Positions 42,057 through 51,390 of a stretch of 64,000 nucleotides of DNA are shown one piece after another. The position numbers and the translations under genes are program-made. This stretch comes from Planctomycetia bacterium. GTDB lineage: Bacteria > Planctomycetota > Planctomycetia > Pirellulales > UBA1268. The stretch spans positions 1 through 64,000 of the forward strand of contig JAIOPD010000012.1 in NCBI GenBank assembly GCA_021414115.1, given 5' to 3'. Positions within the stretch are counted from its first letter, which is position 1, and the number at the start of each line of letters is the position of its first letter. The notes under the pieces were generated by a model, which made no database searches, was not told the origin of the DNA, and saw nothing but the letters and a program-made list of their open reading frames with translations.

Positions 42057-43478
42057 ATGCGCGCATTCCCTTTCCCCGCCTGGTTTTTCCTGCTCGCCTG
42101 CCACTTCCTGGCAGCGTCCGTGCCCACCCGCGCCGACGAGGCTGGCCCGCTTCCGGACGAGGTCGAGCAGGCCCAGTACCTGGAGGAAGGCCTCACGCAT
42201 GTCGATCCCGCGCAGGAGGCCCGTATCCGCGAGCTGGTGGACGAGGCCGTCGAGGCCCGGCTCGCCGGCATTCCCCGGCCGAAATACATCCCCGCCACCG
42301 ACATCGCGCCGCCCAAGGGACTGCTTCTCTACCAGTCGACGAAGGGCTTCCCGCTCTCCGTGGCGATGAACGGATTCATGCAGTTGCGCTGGCTCGAGTT
42401 CGCGCGATCCGCCACCTCGTGGACCAACTCGGCCGGCACCACCCTGCCGATCAACAACATCAACACATTCAATCTCAATCGCGTGCTGCTCTCCTTCGGC
42501 GGGTACGTCGCCGATGAGCGGCTCGTCTACCGCATGGCGCTCTTCGGCACATCCGACATGGGCGTGCGGTCGGCCTTCGTGCCGCTGGGCATCATCGGCT
42601 GGCAGTTCAGCGAGGCGGCCACGCTCGCCGGCGGTGTCACGAACGTGCCGAGCTCCCGCGAATGGGTCGATGCCCAGCCGTGGACGGTGGGCATCGACCG
42701 CAGCATGACCAACACCTTCTTCCGTCCCGGCTTCAGCCCCGGCGTCTTCGCCGTCGGCTCGCTCTTCGACAAGAGCGTCAACTATCAGGCCGGCGTCTGG
42801 AATGCGATCGACGGCGGTCAGGCGGGCGTGCTCCGTCGCGGCACGTCGATGGCCTGGGCGGGCAATACCTGGTGGGAGCCTCTAGGCCCTTTCGGCCTCG
42901 GTTATTCAGACATGGAGGCGCACGAGGACCAGGCGATCCGCGTGGGCATGAGCGGCACCTACGCGCGGACCCAGGCGATCATCTTCCCCGGTCTCAACCC
43001 GGAAGACACGATCGTGCGACTTTCCGACGGCACGCCGCTGGCACTTCCCGGCGCGCTCGGCCCCGGTAGTCGGCTCTCGCAATACGCCTTCCAGCTCGCC
43101 ACGGTCGATGCGGGCTGGAAGTACAACGGGTTGGCGGTGAACTTCGAGTATTACTTCCGCCTGCTCGACGACTTCGTCGGCACCGGCACGTTCGAGCGGT
43201 CGAGCATCTACGACCACGGCGGCCTGGGCTACGTCTCGTGGTGCTTCGTGCCGCGAACCTACGAGGTCTATGCCCGCTCGAGCGCGCTGACCGGCCCCTA
43301 CGGCACCGGCCAGGAATACGGCGGTGGCTTCAACTGGTATGTGAACCAGTCGCGGCAGGGTCGGTTCACGCTCGAGGCCCTGCACATGAACCGCAACCCG
43401 GCGCAGAACATCCTCTACCCCTACCGTGCCGGTTACACCGGCACCGCCATCCAAACGCAGTTCATGATGACCTTCTGA
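42057..43478 (+). CDS. Outer-membrane porin, OprP-like
   Basis: A 473-residue exported beta-barrel protein. The signal peptide (PFPAWFFLLACHFLAASVPTRA) ends near residue 26, followed by a short helical segment (EARIRELVDEAVEARL) that may form an N-terminal coiled coil. The rest is rich in alternating aromatic and polar residues with many beta strands (WTVGIDRSMTNTFFRPG, VNFEYYFRLLDDFVG) and ends in phenylalanine (MMTF), which fits an outer-membrane barrel signal. It resembles phosphate-selective porins O/P. Substrate choice cannot be judged. Confidence 0.72.
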   Translation: MRAFPFPAWFFLLACHFLAASVPTRADEAGPLPDEVEQAQYLEEGLTHVDPAQEARIRELVDEAVEARLAGIPRPKYIPATDIAPPKGLLLYQSTKGFPLSVAMNGFMQLRWLEFARSATSWTNSAGTTLPINNINTFNLNRVLLSFGGYVADERLVYRMALFGTSDMGVRSAFVPLGIIGWQFSEAATLAGGVTNVPSSREWVDAQPWTVGIDRSMTNTFFRPGFSPGVFAVGSLFDKSVNYQAGVWNAIDGGQAGVLRRGTSMAWAGNTWWEPLGPFGLGYSDMEAHEDQAIRVGMSGTYARTQAIIFPGLNPEDTIVRLSDGTPLALPGALGPGSRLSQYAFQLATVDAGWKYNGLAVNFEYYFRLLDDFVGTGTFERSSIYDHGGLGYVSWCFVPRTYEVYARSSALTGPYGTGQEYGGGFNWYVNQSRQGRFTLEALHMNRNPAQNILYPYRAGYTGTAIQTQFMMTF

Positions 43479-43619
43479 ACATACGGCCGCGGGGCCATCC
43501 TGGCCCCCGCGGCCTTGAGGCGGGCGGGGCGAAGCCGTGGTTCGCCGCGCCCGCCCGGCCGCCCTCCCGGCGGCCGTCGAAGACGCGTCGGCACTCACGG
43601 CGGTGACACGCTTCCCCGC

Positions 43620-43932
43620 CGGGAAGCCCCAAGCGCAAGCGCGGGGAAAACGCCCTCCACCCTCACCTGCTCCGCGGCACTCTCACGCGAAGCCACCCGT
43701 CGACCCGTCGCTCGCGCTCCGGGCTTCCCGCGCACCCGATGCCACGGCTCCCGGTTCGCTGCGCCCTCCCGGCGGCCGTCGAAGACGCGTCGGCGCTCAC
43801 GGCGGTGGCATGCTTCTCCGCCGGGAAGCCCCAAGCGCAAGCGCGGGGAAAACGCCCTCCACCCCGACCTGCTCCGCGGCACCCTCACGCGAAGCCACCC
43901 GTCTACCCGTCGCTCGCGCTCCGGGCTTCCCG
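43620..43932. repeat. REP cluster 11 (two A-B pairs)
   Basis: Form A forward at 43620-43651 and 43822-43853 (both with GCGCAAGCG, ending GGGGAAAAC) and form B reversed at 43699-43730 and 43901-43932. Each pair has the 79-nt A-to-B spacing, and the two pairs are 202 nt apart as a direct repeat that also contains the shared sequence GGCGGCCGTCGAAGACGCGT. Both lie in the 620-bp gap between the porin and argB. Confidence 0.9.
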
Positions 43933-44053
43933 CGCACCCGATGCCACGGCTCCCAGTTCGCCGCGCCCTCCCGGCGGCCTATGGGTCACGGGCAGCCCCG
44001 ACCTGCCCGAACCCCCAGGTTTCAGGCACCGTATTCAACTCCCCGAGGGGTGT

Positions 44054-44059
44054 TAGAAT
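44054..44059 (+). promoter_or_regulatory. Predicted -10 element for the argB-argD-argF operon
   Basis: TAGAAT (5 of 6 to the consensus) lies 42 nt before the GTG start of argB. No strong -35 is visible, so confidence is low. Confidence 0.25.
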
Positions 44060-44101
44060 CGTCGGTTTGGTTTTCGCTCCCCGCAAGGACCGCCCGCTCT
44101 C

Positions 44102-45058
44102 GTGCCCCCCACCCCGTCCGTCAGCAAGGCCCAGCAGAAAGCGATCCAAAAGGCCGACACGCTCATCGAGGCCCTCGGCTGGATTCGCAAGTTCCGCGAC
44201 ACGACCACCGTCATCAAACTCGGCGGCAGCGTCGTTGAACATCCCGACTCGCTCCGCCACCTGCTGCTCGACATCGTTTTTTTGTCGACGCTCGGCATGC
44301 GGATCGTGGTCGTCCACGGTGGCGGCAAGGCGATCAGCCGGGCGATGGACGAGGCCGGCATCGAGCCGAAGTTCGTGCAGGGCCGCCGCTATACCGACGA
44401 TGCCACGCTCGCCATCGTCGAGAAGGTGCTCGCCACCGAACTCAACCATGATCTGGTCGCCAAGATCGAGGAGTTCGGCGGCCGGGCTATGTCGCTCAAC
44501 TTTCTCTCGACCAATGTCCTGTTCGGCGAGCGGCTCACGCTCGACGGCCCCGATGGCGAGCCTCTCGACCTCGGCCATGTCGGCGAGGTCAACCGTGTCG
44601 ACCGGCTCACGATCGACAACCTCATGTATGCCGGCCAGGTGCCGGTGATCCCGTCGATGGCCATGGGCCCCGACGGCGAAAAACTCAACGTCAACGCCGA
44701 CACCGCCGCGACCGCGGTGGCCGCCGGCATCGGCGCCGAGAAGCTCGTGGTGCTCTCCGACATCCCCGGCGTGCTTCGCGACGTCGCCGATCCCGAGAGC
44801 CTGATCTCGCACCTCACCGCCGCCGAGGCTCGTCGGCTGATCGCCGACGGCACGATCGTCGCCGGCATGATCCCCAAGATCGAGGGCTGCCTCCACACGC
44901 TCGACCAAGGCGTGAAGAAGATTCACATCATCGACGGCCGCCTGCGGCACTCGCTCCTGCTCGAGATCTACACCACCAGCGGCGTCGGCACGGAGCTCGT
45001 TCGTGACGAGTCGCTGGCATCCCCCAAGCCCACGGCCGCAGCGGTCGCCAGACGGTAG
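44102..45058 (+). CDS. argB: Acetylglutamate kinase
   Basis: A 318-residue cytoplasmic kinase catalysing the second step of arginine synthesis, ATP-dependent phosphorylation of N-acetylglutamate. The N-terminal nucleotide site is [13 protein letters not shown] and the catalytic region [16 protein letters not shown]-terminal motifs [12 protein letters not shown] and [10 protein letters not shown] are typical. The N-terminal helix extension before VIKLGG (about 36 residues) is of the type that mediates arginine-sensitive hexamer formation. The start is a GTG. It is the first of three arg genes, followed by argD after 40 bp. Confidence 0.93.
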   Translation: MPPTPSVSKAQQKAIQKADTLIEALGWIRKFRDTTTVIKLGGSVVEHPDSLRHLLLDIVFLSTLGMRIVVVHGGGKAISRAMDEAGIEPKFVQGRRYTDDATLAIVEKVLATELNHDLVAKIEEFGGRAMSLNFLSTNVLFGERLTLDGPDGEPLDLGHVGEVNRVDRLTIDNLMYAGQVPVIPSMAMGPDGEKLNVNADTAATAVAAGIGAEKLVVLSDIPGVLRDVADPESLISHLTAAEARRLIADGTIVAGMIPKIEGCLHTLDQGVKKIHIIDGRLRHSLLLEIYTTSGVGTELVRDESLASPKPTAAAVARR

Positions 45059-45098
45059 CGCACGGTTCCCTTTCCTTTTTCCGTACGGGAGTCCACGA

Positions 45099-46322
45099 AT
45101 GGCCACGATTGATTCCGCCGTCGGATCCAAGACGCAGCGTGTCATCGACACGTTCGACCGCTACGTCGTGCCCAACTACCGGCGGTTCCCCGTGTGCCTC
45201 GTGAAGGGCGAGGGCTCGCGGGTGTGGGACGCCGAGGGCCGCGAATATCTCGACCTGTTTCCGGGCTGGGGCTGCAACCTCCTGGGCCACTGCCCGGAGC
45301 CGGTCGTCCGCGCGGTGCAGGAGCAGGTCGCCAAGCTGATCCACGTGCCCAACACCTGGTACACGGAGCCGCAGGGCGAGTGGGCGAAGCTGCTCTCGGA
45401 GAGGTCGTTCGGCGGGCAGGCCTTCTTCTGCAACTCCGGCACCGAGGCCAACGAGGCGGCGATCAAGCTCGTTCGCCTTCGCACCAACGGCGAGAAGTAC
45501 AAGATCATCACGTTTCAGGGGGGCTTCCATGGCCGCACCATGGGCAGCGTGACGGCGACGGCCCAGCCGAAATACCACGAGGGCCTCGGGCCGATGCTCG
45601 CGGGCTTCCAGTATGCCCCGCACGGCGATCTCGCCGCCGTCGAGAAGCTCGTCGACGACCGCACCGGCGGCATCCTCGTCGAGCCGATCCTCGGCGAGGG
45701 GGGCGTGGTGCCCGCGCCGCCGGGATTCCTGCAGGGTCTGCGGAAGATCGCCGACGACCGCGACCTGCTCCTCGTGTTCGACGAGGTGCAATGCGGCTGC
45801 GGCCGCACCGGGAAGTGGTTCGGCTACCAGCACTTTGGCGTGGTGCCCGACGTGATGACGCTCGCCAAGAGCCTCTGCGCCGGGGTCGCCGGCGGCGCCA
45901 TGCTCACCACGGTCGAACTGGCCAAGCACCTCCGGCCGGGGATGCATGCCTCCACGTTCGGCGGCAATCCGATCGCCGCGGCCGCGGGCATCGCCACGAT
46001 CCGCATGATCGAGGAACAGGGGCTTCTGGCTCACGTCGACCGCGCCGCCGAGGCCTTCCGCACGCGGCTCGAGGCGTTGCAGAACAGGTGCGACGCCGTC
46101 CGCGATGTGCGCGTGATGGGCATGATGATCGGCGTCGAACTCTCGATCGACTGCGCGGCCGTCGTGCAGGCGTGCCTCGACCGCAACCTGCTCGTCAACT
46201 CCACGCAGGGCCGCGTCATCCGCCTCCTGCCGGCGATGACGATCACCCAGGCCGACGTCGAGGACGGCTGCGATCGGCTGGCCGAGGCGATCCTCGAAGT
46301 GGCGTCCCGCACAGCCGCCTGA
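45099..46322 (+). CDS. argD: Acetylornithine aminotransferase
   Basis: A 407-residue PLP-dependent class-III aminotransferase that converts N-acetylglutamate semialdehyde to acetylornithine. The PLP lysine is in VMTLAKSLCAGV, and the cofactor-binding block FCNSGTEANEAAIKL is intact. The substrate motif FHGRTMGSVTATAQ is also present. The gene sits between argB and argF, which supports the arginine role over other class-III transaminases. Spacing to argF is 10 bp. Confidence 0.93.
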   Translation: MATIDSAVGSKTQRVIDTFDRYVVPNYRRFPVCLVKGEGSRVWDAEGREYLDLFPGWGCNLLGHCPEPVVRAVQEQVAKLIHVPNTWYTEPQGEWAKLLSERSFGGQAFFCNSGTEANEAAIKLVRLRTNGEKYKIITFQGGFHGRTMGSVTATAQPKYHEGLGPMLAGFQYAPHGDLAAVEKLVDDRTGGILVEPILGEGGVVPAPPGFLQGLRKIADDRDLLLVFDEVQCGCGRTGKWFGYQHFGVVPDVMTLAKSLCAGVAGGAMLTTVELAKHLRPGMHASTFGGNPIAAAAGIATIRMIEEQGLLAHVDRAAEAFRTRLEALQNRCDAVRDVRVMGMMIGVELSIDCAAVVQACLDRNLLVNSTQGRVIRLLPAMTITQADVEDGCDRLAEAILEVASRTAA

Positions 46323-46332
46323 AAAACATCCC

Positions 46333-47250
46333 ATGCTCCGGCACCTCATAGTTCCCGAAGACCTGAACGCGGCCGAGATCGAGGCCGTGTTCGCGATCTC
46401 GCGCGACCTGCAGGAGAAGTTCGTCGCGGGCCGCCGCGACGCGCTCCTGCCGGGCCGCGTGCTGGCGCTCGTGTTCGAGAAGCAGAGTCTCCGCACGCGG
46501 GTGAGTTTTCAGGCGGCGATGACCCATCTCGGCGGCTCGAGCCTGTTTCTGGGCGCCGACACCGGCTTCGCCTCGTCGCGAGAGAGCATCGCCGACTTCG
46601 GCCGCGTGCTCAGCGAATACGTCGACGCGATCGTCTGCCGCTCGAAGGCCCACGACACGATCGTGCAGCTCGCGAAGGTGGCGGGCGTGCCGGTGATCAA
46701 CGGGCTGTCCGACGAGTCGCATCCCTGCCAGGCGCTGGCCGACGTCTACACGCTTCGGCAGGCGGTCGGCAGGGTGAACGGCCTCACGCTCGCGTTCGTG
46801 GGCGACGGCAACAACGTGGCGCGGTCGCTTGCGGTCGTGTGCGGGCTCTTGGGCATGCGGTTCGTGCTGGCCGCGCCGGAACGATACCAGTTCGACGACG
46901 CCTTCCGCTCTCATCTGAAGGCGATCCTCCCCGACGCCGACATTTCGGAGACGACCGACCCGGTGGCCGCGGTGCAGAACGCCGCCGTCGTCTACACCGA
47001 CGTCTGGGCGAGCATGGGTCAGGAGTCGGAGCGACGGGAGCGGATCGCCGCCTTCACGCCCTATCAGGTCAACGCCGCGCTCATGGCCCACTGTCCGGAT
47101 GCGATGTTCATGCACTGCCTGCCGGCCCGCCGGGGCGAGGAGGTCACCGACGAGGTGATCGACGGCCCGCAGAGCGTCGTGGTGACGCAGGCTGCCAACC
47201 GCATGCACGTGCAGAAGGGCTTGATCGCCTGGCTGCTCGGCCACGCCTGA
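46333..47250 (+). CDS. argF: Ornithine carbamoyltransferase
   Basis: A 305-residue cytoplasmic enzyme that joins carbamoyl phosphate and ornithine to citrulline. The carbamoyl-phosphate site appears as FEKQSLRTRVSF (usual form SxRTR), the second site as DESHPCQALADV and the ornithine/catalytic loop as HCLPARRGEE, with FMHCLPA. All are intact. It closes the argBDF operon and is followed by REP cluster 12. Confidence 0.94.
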   Translation: MLRHLIVPEDLNAAEIEAVFAISRDLQEKFVAGRRDALLPGRVLALVFEKQSLRTRVSFQAAMTHLGGSSLFLGADTGFASSRESIADFGRVLSEYVDAIVCRSKAHDTIVQLAKVAGVPVINGLSDESHPCQALADVYTLRQAVGRVNGLTLAFVGDGNNVARSLAVVCGLLGMRFVLAAPERYQFDDAFRSHLKAILPDADISETTDPVAAVQNAAVVYTDVWASMGQESERRERIAAFTPYQVNAALMAHCPDAMFMHCLPARRGEEVTDEVIDGPQSVVVTQAANRMHVQKGLIAWLLGHA

Positions 47251-47264
47251 GCGGGTCGCGACCC

Positions 47265-47430
47265 GGATACCCGTCGCTCGCGCTCCGGGCTTCCCGACGG
47301 GGGACACGCGATGCTTTCCGTCGGGAAGCCCCAAGCGCGAGCGCGGGGTATACGTCATCCACTGCCTCCCGCTCCGCGTCACCCCACGGGTCGCCCCCGC
47401 TTTCCCGTCGCTCCCGCTCCGGGCTTCTTG
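47265..47430. repeat. REP cluster 12
   Basis: Form B reversed at 47265-47296, form A forward at 47322-47353 and form B reversed at 47399-47430 (the last one decayed: GCTTTCCCGTCG...CTTCTTG). Spacings are 57 and 77 nt. The group lies between the convergent ends of argF and the glycosyltransferase gene. Confidence 0.87.
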
Positions 47431-47438
47431 AAAACGGC

Positions 47439-49199
47439 TCACACGCTGCGGGAGACGGTGAGTCCGAGCAGATCGAGCAGCCTCGTCGCGTACGCGTCGA
47501 ACGAATGGGCCCGCGCGTAGCCGAGTCGGGCGGTGTCGTGACGGGTGTCATGGGCGGCGGCCGCGATTGCGGCGACCAACCGCGTGGCAATCTCGTCGGG
47601 AGCGAGCCCATCGCCCACCCGCATCACATACCCGGGCGCATCGACCGCGTCTGCCAGATCGGTGTTCGCCACGGTGGGCAGCCCGGCCGCGATGCAATCC
47701 ATGAGCCCGCCGGAAATCGCGCCCGTCCGCACCGTGCGGAGCTGGATCGCGAAGTCGGCCGCCTGGAGATGGCGGCGGTAGTCGTCCTCATCGATCCAGT
47801 CGCGTGTGAACGACACGGCCTCGGGCCCGCCCGCCCGGGCGGTCAGCCGCTCGGCCGAGTCGCCAGGGTTGCCGACAAACCGCAGATGTGCCGGCACGCC
47901 CCGGGCCCGCAGCATCGTGACCGCATCAACGACCACCTCGGGCGCCTTCGACGGGATCACCCAGCCGAAGCTCACGATCAACACGGCATCCTCCGGGATG
48001 CCGAGGCTCCGCCGGGCCGCGCGACGCGCGTCGGGAGCGAGCAGGTCGTCGGCCAGTTGGCGGTAGACGCAAAACGGCAGCGGCTCGACTCGCACGCCGG
48101 GCGTCGATGCGACCTGCCGCGCGAGTGGCTGGCTGTGCACGATCGCCGGGTGGGCGTTGGCGAGGATTCCGCTCAGGAAAGGCGTCGGCAGCGTGTCGGG
48201 TTCGGCCAGCCAGCCGCGCAACTCGGCCTCGGTCACATCGCGGTGGAGTTCGCGGGTGGCGACCGCGCGGGCGGCGTCGATGCCGTCGCGCCACACATAG
48301 AAGTCGATCAGCCGTCCGTCATGAATGATGCACGGGCCCCCGAACCGCCCATGAAGGTCGATGATCCGGCGGTGAAACGGCGAGTTGCCGATCACCGCGA
48401 TCGTGGCATCGTAATCCGGCCGCAGCCAGGCGGCGGCCGACAGGGGATACGTGCGGCGGACACTCGCCGACGGCACGGCCGCGGGCTGCTCGGTGTAGAC
48501 ATCCACATCGACATGCCGCGCGAGGGCTTCGACGCACCGCAGCGTGTAGTCGGCGACCCCCGAGCGATCGGGCGGCCACGGCGAGGCGAGCGCAAGTGCC
48601 GGCCGACGGGCCCGGCAGCGACCGGCCCGGCGAACGAAGGCGTCGAAATGCTGCCGCAGCGCGGCGGCGAACCGCCGGCCCACCGCATCGTCCTGCACCG
48701 GCTCGCCGATCGCCGCCCCGGTGACGGTCATGCGGCGTCGCGAGATGCCGAGTCGCCGCTCGAGGTCGGCGGCGGCCGACTCGCCACTCGGGAAAAAAAC
48801 GCGGTAGGCCGCCAGCCATACGAGGGCCGCGGCGCCGGCGCGTCGGGCGGTTGTGTCGGGGAAGTCGGCGGCGGCGAACTCGTGGACGACGGCAGCCGGC
48901 AGCACATGGCCGCGATCGAGGAGCCGGGCTGGCAGCAGCGCGTCGTGCGTCAGCGGCGCGAGTGCGAGAAACACTGCGGGCGTGTGAATGTCGTCGTTCA
49001 CGAACGCCGCACGCGTCGTGTCGCAGAGGGCCGCAGCGGCCGCGTCCAATTCTCCGAGCCGCGGGTCGGTGAGGCCGATGATCTCCACGTCGCCGGCCCC
49101 GTCGCGCGCTCCGCGGAGCAGGCAGGCGGCATGGGAGCGGATCTCGTGACAGGCGGCCCGCGGGTCCTGGAGCGAGCGGAGGTCGGCGAGGATGCGCAT
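47439..49199 (-). CDS. Glycosyltransferase, GT-B type (GT4-like) with N-terminal extension
   Basis: A 586-residue protein. Residues from about 205 to 586 resemble a GT4 enzyme: PPDRSGVADYTLRCVEAL carries the acceptor-domain loop, and the donor-domain part includes SFGWVIPSKAPEVVVDAV and RTVRTGAISGGLMDCIAAG. The first 200 residues are less clear and look like a second, degenerate Rossmann-like domain (MRILADLRSLQDPR...). No signal peptide or membrane segment is evident, so it probably acts at the cytoplasmic face on cell-surface glycans. A small co-directional gene lies just upstream. Confidence 0.78.
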   Translation of the reverse strand: MRILADLRSLQDPRAACHEIRSHAACLLRGARDGAGDVEIIGLTDPRLGELDAAAAALCDTTRAAFVNDDIHTPAVFLALAPLTHDALLPARLLDRGHVLPAAVVHEFAAADFPDTTARRAGAAALVWLAAYRVFFPSGESAAADLERRLGISRRRMTVTGAAIGEPVQDDAVGRRFAAALRQHFDAFVRRAGRCRARRPALALASPWPPDRSGVADYTLRCVEALARHVDVDVYTEQPAAVPSASVRRTYPLSAAAWLRPDYDATIAVIGNSPFHRRIIDLHGRFGGPCIIHDGRLIDFYVWRDGIDAARAVATRELHRDVTEAELRGWLAEPDTLPTPFLSGILANAHPAIVHSQPLARQVASTPGVRVEPLPFCVYRQLADDLLAPDARRAARRSLGIPEDAVLIVSFGWVIPSKAPEVVVDAVTMLRARGVPAHLRFVGNPGDSAERLTARAGGPEAVSFTRDWIDEDDYRRHLQAADFAIQLRTVRTGAISGGLMDCIAAGLPTVANTDLADAVDAPGYVMRVGDGLAPDEIATRLVAAIAAAAHDTRHDTARLGYARAHSFDAYATRLLDLLGLTVSRSV

Positions 49200-49228
49200 G
49201 GCGGCGTGCGGCGGCAGAGCAGCCGGCG

Positions 49229-49549
49229 TCAGGCGGAGTCGCCCCGACGGGCGGGATCGGGCATGTCGAGCATCGCGGTCACGAACTGGTCGATCATCCC
49301 CGGTTCGGCACCGGATGTGGCGAGGCGACGGAGGGCGTCGCGGTCGGCCGCCGGCACGCCGAAGGCTGCCCGCCGCCGCAGTTCCGATCGCAGAAGCGCG
49401 ATGAGCAGCGGATCGAGAGCGGTCGTCTCGTCGGCAAAGCCCGCCTGCACCGCGGGCGTGGCCGCCGGCCGCACCGGCTCACGCCAGCGGAACAGCGGCG
49501 CGAGCCGCCGCTGCCGAAAGCGTCGCCATTCATCCCTGATGCCGCCCAT
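49229..49549 (-). CDS. Small protein of unknown function upstream of the glycosyltransferase
   Basis: A 106-residue, basic, mostly helical protein (IRDEWRRFRQRRLAPLFRW at the N-terminus) with an acidic C-terminal half (MIDQFVTAMLDMPD). It is co-directional with the glycosyltransferase gene 29 bp downstream and with msrB 11 bp upstream, so it is likely part of the same transcript. Codon use matches the neighbours. No family was recognised. Confidence 0.55.
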   Translation of the reverse strand: MGGIRDEWRRFRQRRLAPLFRWREPVRPAATPAVQAGFADETTALDPLLIALLRSELRRRAAFGVPAADRDALRRLATSGAEPGMIDQFVTAMLDMPDPARRGDSA

Positions 49550-49560
49550 GCCGCGGGTGC

Positions 49561-50163
49561 CTACTTCCCGGCCGCTTTTTTATCGTCGGGCTTCTCGTCG
49601 CGCTTCTCGTCGAGCGTGATGGCGCCGGAGTTGATGCAATACCGCAGGCCCGTCGGCGGCGGGCCGTCTTCGAACACGTGGCCGAGGTGGGCGCCGCACC
49701 GGCGGCAGGTCACCTCCGTGCGCACCATGAAGTGCGTGCGGTCGTCGTGCTCCGCGACCGCCTTGCCCTTCACGCCGTCGATCGGCGCGAAAAAACTCGG
49801 CCAGCCGCAGCCGCTGTGAAACTTCTCGCCGGAGGCAAAGAGCGGTTCCCCGCAGCAGACGCAGCGGTAGGTGCCGGGGGTCTTGGTGTCGGTGTATTTG
49901 CCGGTGAAGGCCCGTTCGGTCGCCTTCTTGCGGGTGATCTCATACTGCAGCGGAGTGAGCCGCTTGCGCCACTCGGCATCGGTCTGCGGGATGTCGTCGT
50001 CCGACACCCGTCCGGCGAGGGCGGGGTTTTCCGGCGGTGTATTTTCGTGAGGAAAATCGGCGGGCATCGGTGGCGCTCCGTGAATGTGGGGCATGGCGAC
50101 GGCAATCGTGACCATGGCAACGACCGCTGCCGCGCGGGTGTGCTTCGATAAAACTCGCTTCAT
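49561..50163 (-). CDS. msrB: Peptide-methionine (R)-S-oxide reductase, exported
   Basis: A 200-residue enzyme that reduces methionine-R-sulfoxide in damaged proteins. The zinc-binding Cys pairs are CVCC and CRRC, the catalytic cysteine is in RYCINSGAI, and [11 protein letters not shown] forms the substrate site. An N-terminal signal peptide-like segment ([20 protein letters not shown]) suggests an envelope location. ATG 50163 is chosen because GGAGG is centred about 7 nt upstream. A C-terminal Lys/Asp-rich tail ([15 protein letters not shown]) follows the domain. It is in line with the cyclophilin gene 26 bp upstream, forming a protein-repair pair. Confidence 0.93.
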   Translation of the reverse strand: MKRVLSKHTRAAAVVAMVTIAVAMPHIHGAPPMPADFPHENTPPENPALAGRVSDDDIPQTDAEWRKRLTPLQYEITRKKATERAFTGKYTDTKTPGTYRCVCCGEPLFASGEKFHSGCGWPSFFAPIDGVKGKAVAEHDDRTHFMVRTEVTCRRCGAHLGHVFEDGPPPTGLRYCINSGAITLDEKRDEKPDDKKAAGK

Positions 50164-50189
50164 GGTGGCCTCCGTGGCAACGTGCCGGG

Positions 50190-51326
50190 TCACTCAGGCG
50201 GCCGGGCCCGCGTGTCCGGCTGCGTCTTGGGGACATACGGATGGTCGCGCTTTCGCAGCACCTCCGCCTTGATGATTCTATCCGGCGGCACGCCCGCGAC
50301 CGTCCGCCCCTGGTCGTCGGTGGTGCGCATGATCTTCGACAGCACGTCGAAACCCTCGATCACACGGCCAAACACCGTATGTTTGCCGTCGAGGTGCTCC
50401 GTCGGCCGGAAGGTCAGGAAAAACTGCGATCCGCCCGTGTCGGGGCCGGCATGGGCCATCGAGAGCGTGCCGCGGAAATGCTTGCGGGCCCCCGGAGCAT
50501 CGACCTCGCAGGCGATCGTGTAGCCCGGTCCACCTCCGCCGGTGCCGGTCGGATCGCCACCCTGGGCCATAAAGCCCGCGATCACACGATGAAACGGCGT
50601 GCCATCGTAATACTTTTTTTCGACGAGGTTCACGAAGTTGGCCACGGCGTTGGGGGCCTCGTTCTCGAAGAGTTCGACGACGATATCGCCCACGCTGGTC
50701 GAGATCTTCACGCGGGGCAGGTCGTCGGCCTCCGTCTCCGCCTTGCGCTTCGCCATCTCGGTCTCGACCTTCGGCCGCTCTCGTTCGATCGCTTCCTCGA
50801 GTTCCAGGAGGCGATCTTTCCGCGCCCCGGCAGCCTTGGCCTTCGCCGCCCACGCCGTGGCTTCGTCGAGCCGCGAGAGCGTGAGTGCCGCGGCGGCGGC
50901 GGCTCCGTAGGTGTCGGCATCGGCCACGCCGGCCGCGTCGAGTTCGACCGCCTTCTCCAGAGCGATCTCGGGAGCGTCGGCGCGCACGGCCGCGGCCACG
51001 GCCGCTCCACTGATCTGCCGCGCCTCGACGCTCTTGGGGTCGGCGATCGCGAGCGCCATCGCGGCTGCCTCGAGCCGTTTGCTCGCCGCTTGGGCCTTCG
51101 TTGCCGACTCCTTGAACTTGGCCTCGACGGCCGCCTTGTCAGCCTTGGGCTGATGGTATTGGGCCTGAAGCACCGTGAGTTCGGCGACCAGGTCTTTCAT
51201 CTCCTTGCTCGCCGCGTCGAACTCGGCCTTCGCCGCAGCCGGATCGGTCGCGGCCGCGGCCACGCCGCCCATTCCACAGGCTGCCGTCACCACGGCTACC
51301 GCCACCACGTATCGGATTGCTTCCAT
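50190..51326 (-). CDS. Exported cyclophilin-type peptidyl-prolyl isomerase with helical N-terminal region
   Basis: A 378-residue protein. The N-terminal signal peptide ([21 protein letters not shown]) is followed by a long Ala/Glu/Lys-rich helical region (about 28-205) with coiled-coil heptads. The C-terminal cyclophilin domain (about 210-365) has [34 protein letters not shown] and [14 protein letters not shown], with the catalytic Arg in FHRV. It should act outside the cytoplasmic membrane and catalyse proline isomerisation. GGAGG precedes the ATG by 9 nt. msrB lies 26 bp downstream. Confidence 0.9.
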   Translation of the reverse strand: MEAIRYVVAVAVVTAACGMGGVAAAATDPAAAKAEFDAASKEMKDLVAELTVLQAQYHQPKADKAAVEAKFKESATKAQAASKRLEAAAMALAIADPKSVEARQISGAAVAAAVRADAPEIALEKAVELDAAGVADADTYGAAAAAALTLSRLDEATAWAAKAKAAGARKDRLLELEEAIERERPKVETEMAKRKAETEADDLPRVKISTSVGDIVVELFENEAPNAVANFVNLVEKKYYDGTPFHRVIAGFMAQGGDPTGTGGGGPGYTIACEVDAPGARKHFRGTLSMAHAGPDTGGSQFFLTFRPTEHLDGKHTVFGRVIEGFDVLSKIMRTTDDQGRTVAGVPPDRIIKAEVLRKRDHPYVPKTQPDTRARPPE

Positions 51327-51390
51327 GCGATTGATGCCTCCTGATCCCGGGTACCATAGCATCCCACGATTGTCCGCTGGAAACACGCCC

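Noticed and set aside
43515-44648. 377-codon plus-strand frame across REP cluster 11 into argB
   Set aside because: It is made of REP-derived sequence and an out-of-frame reading of argB, whose own frame is clearly conserved.
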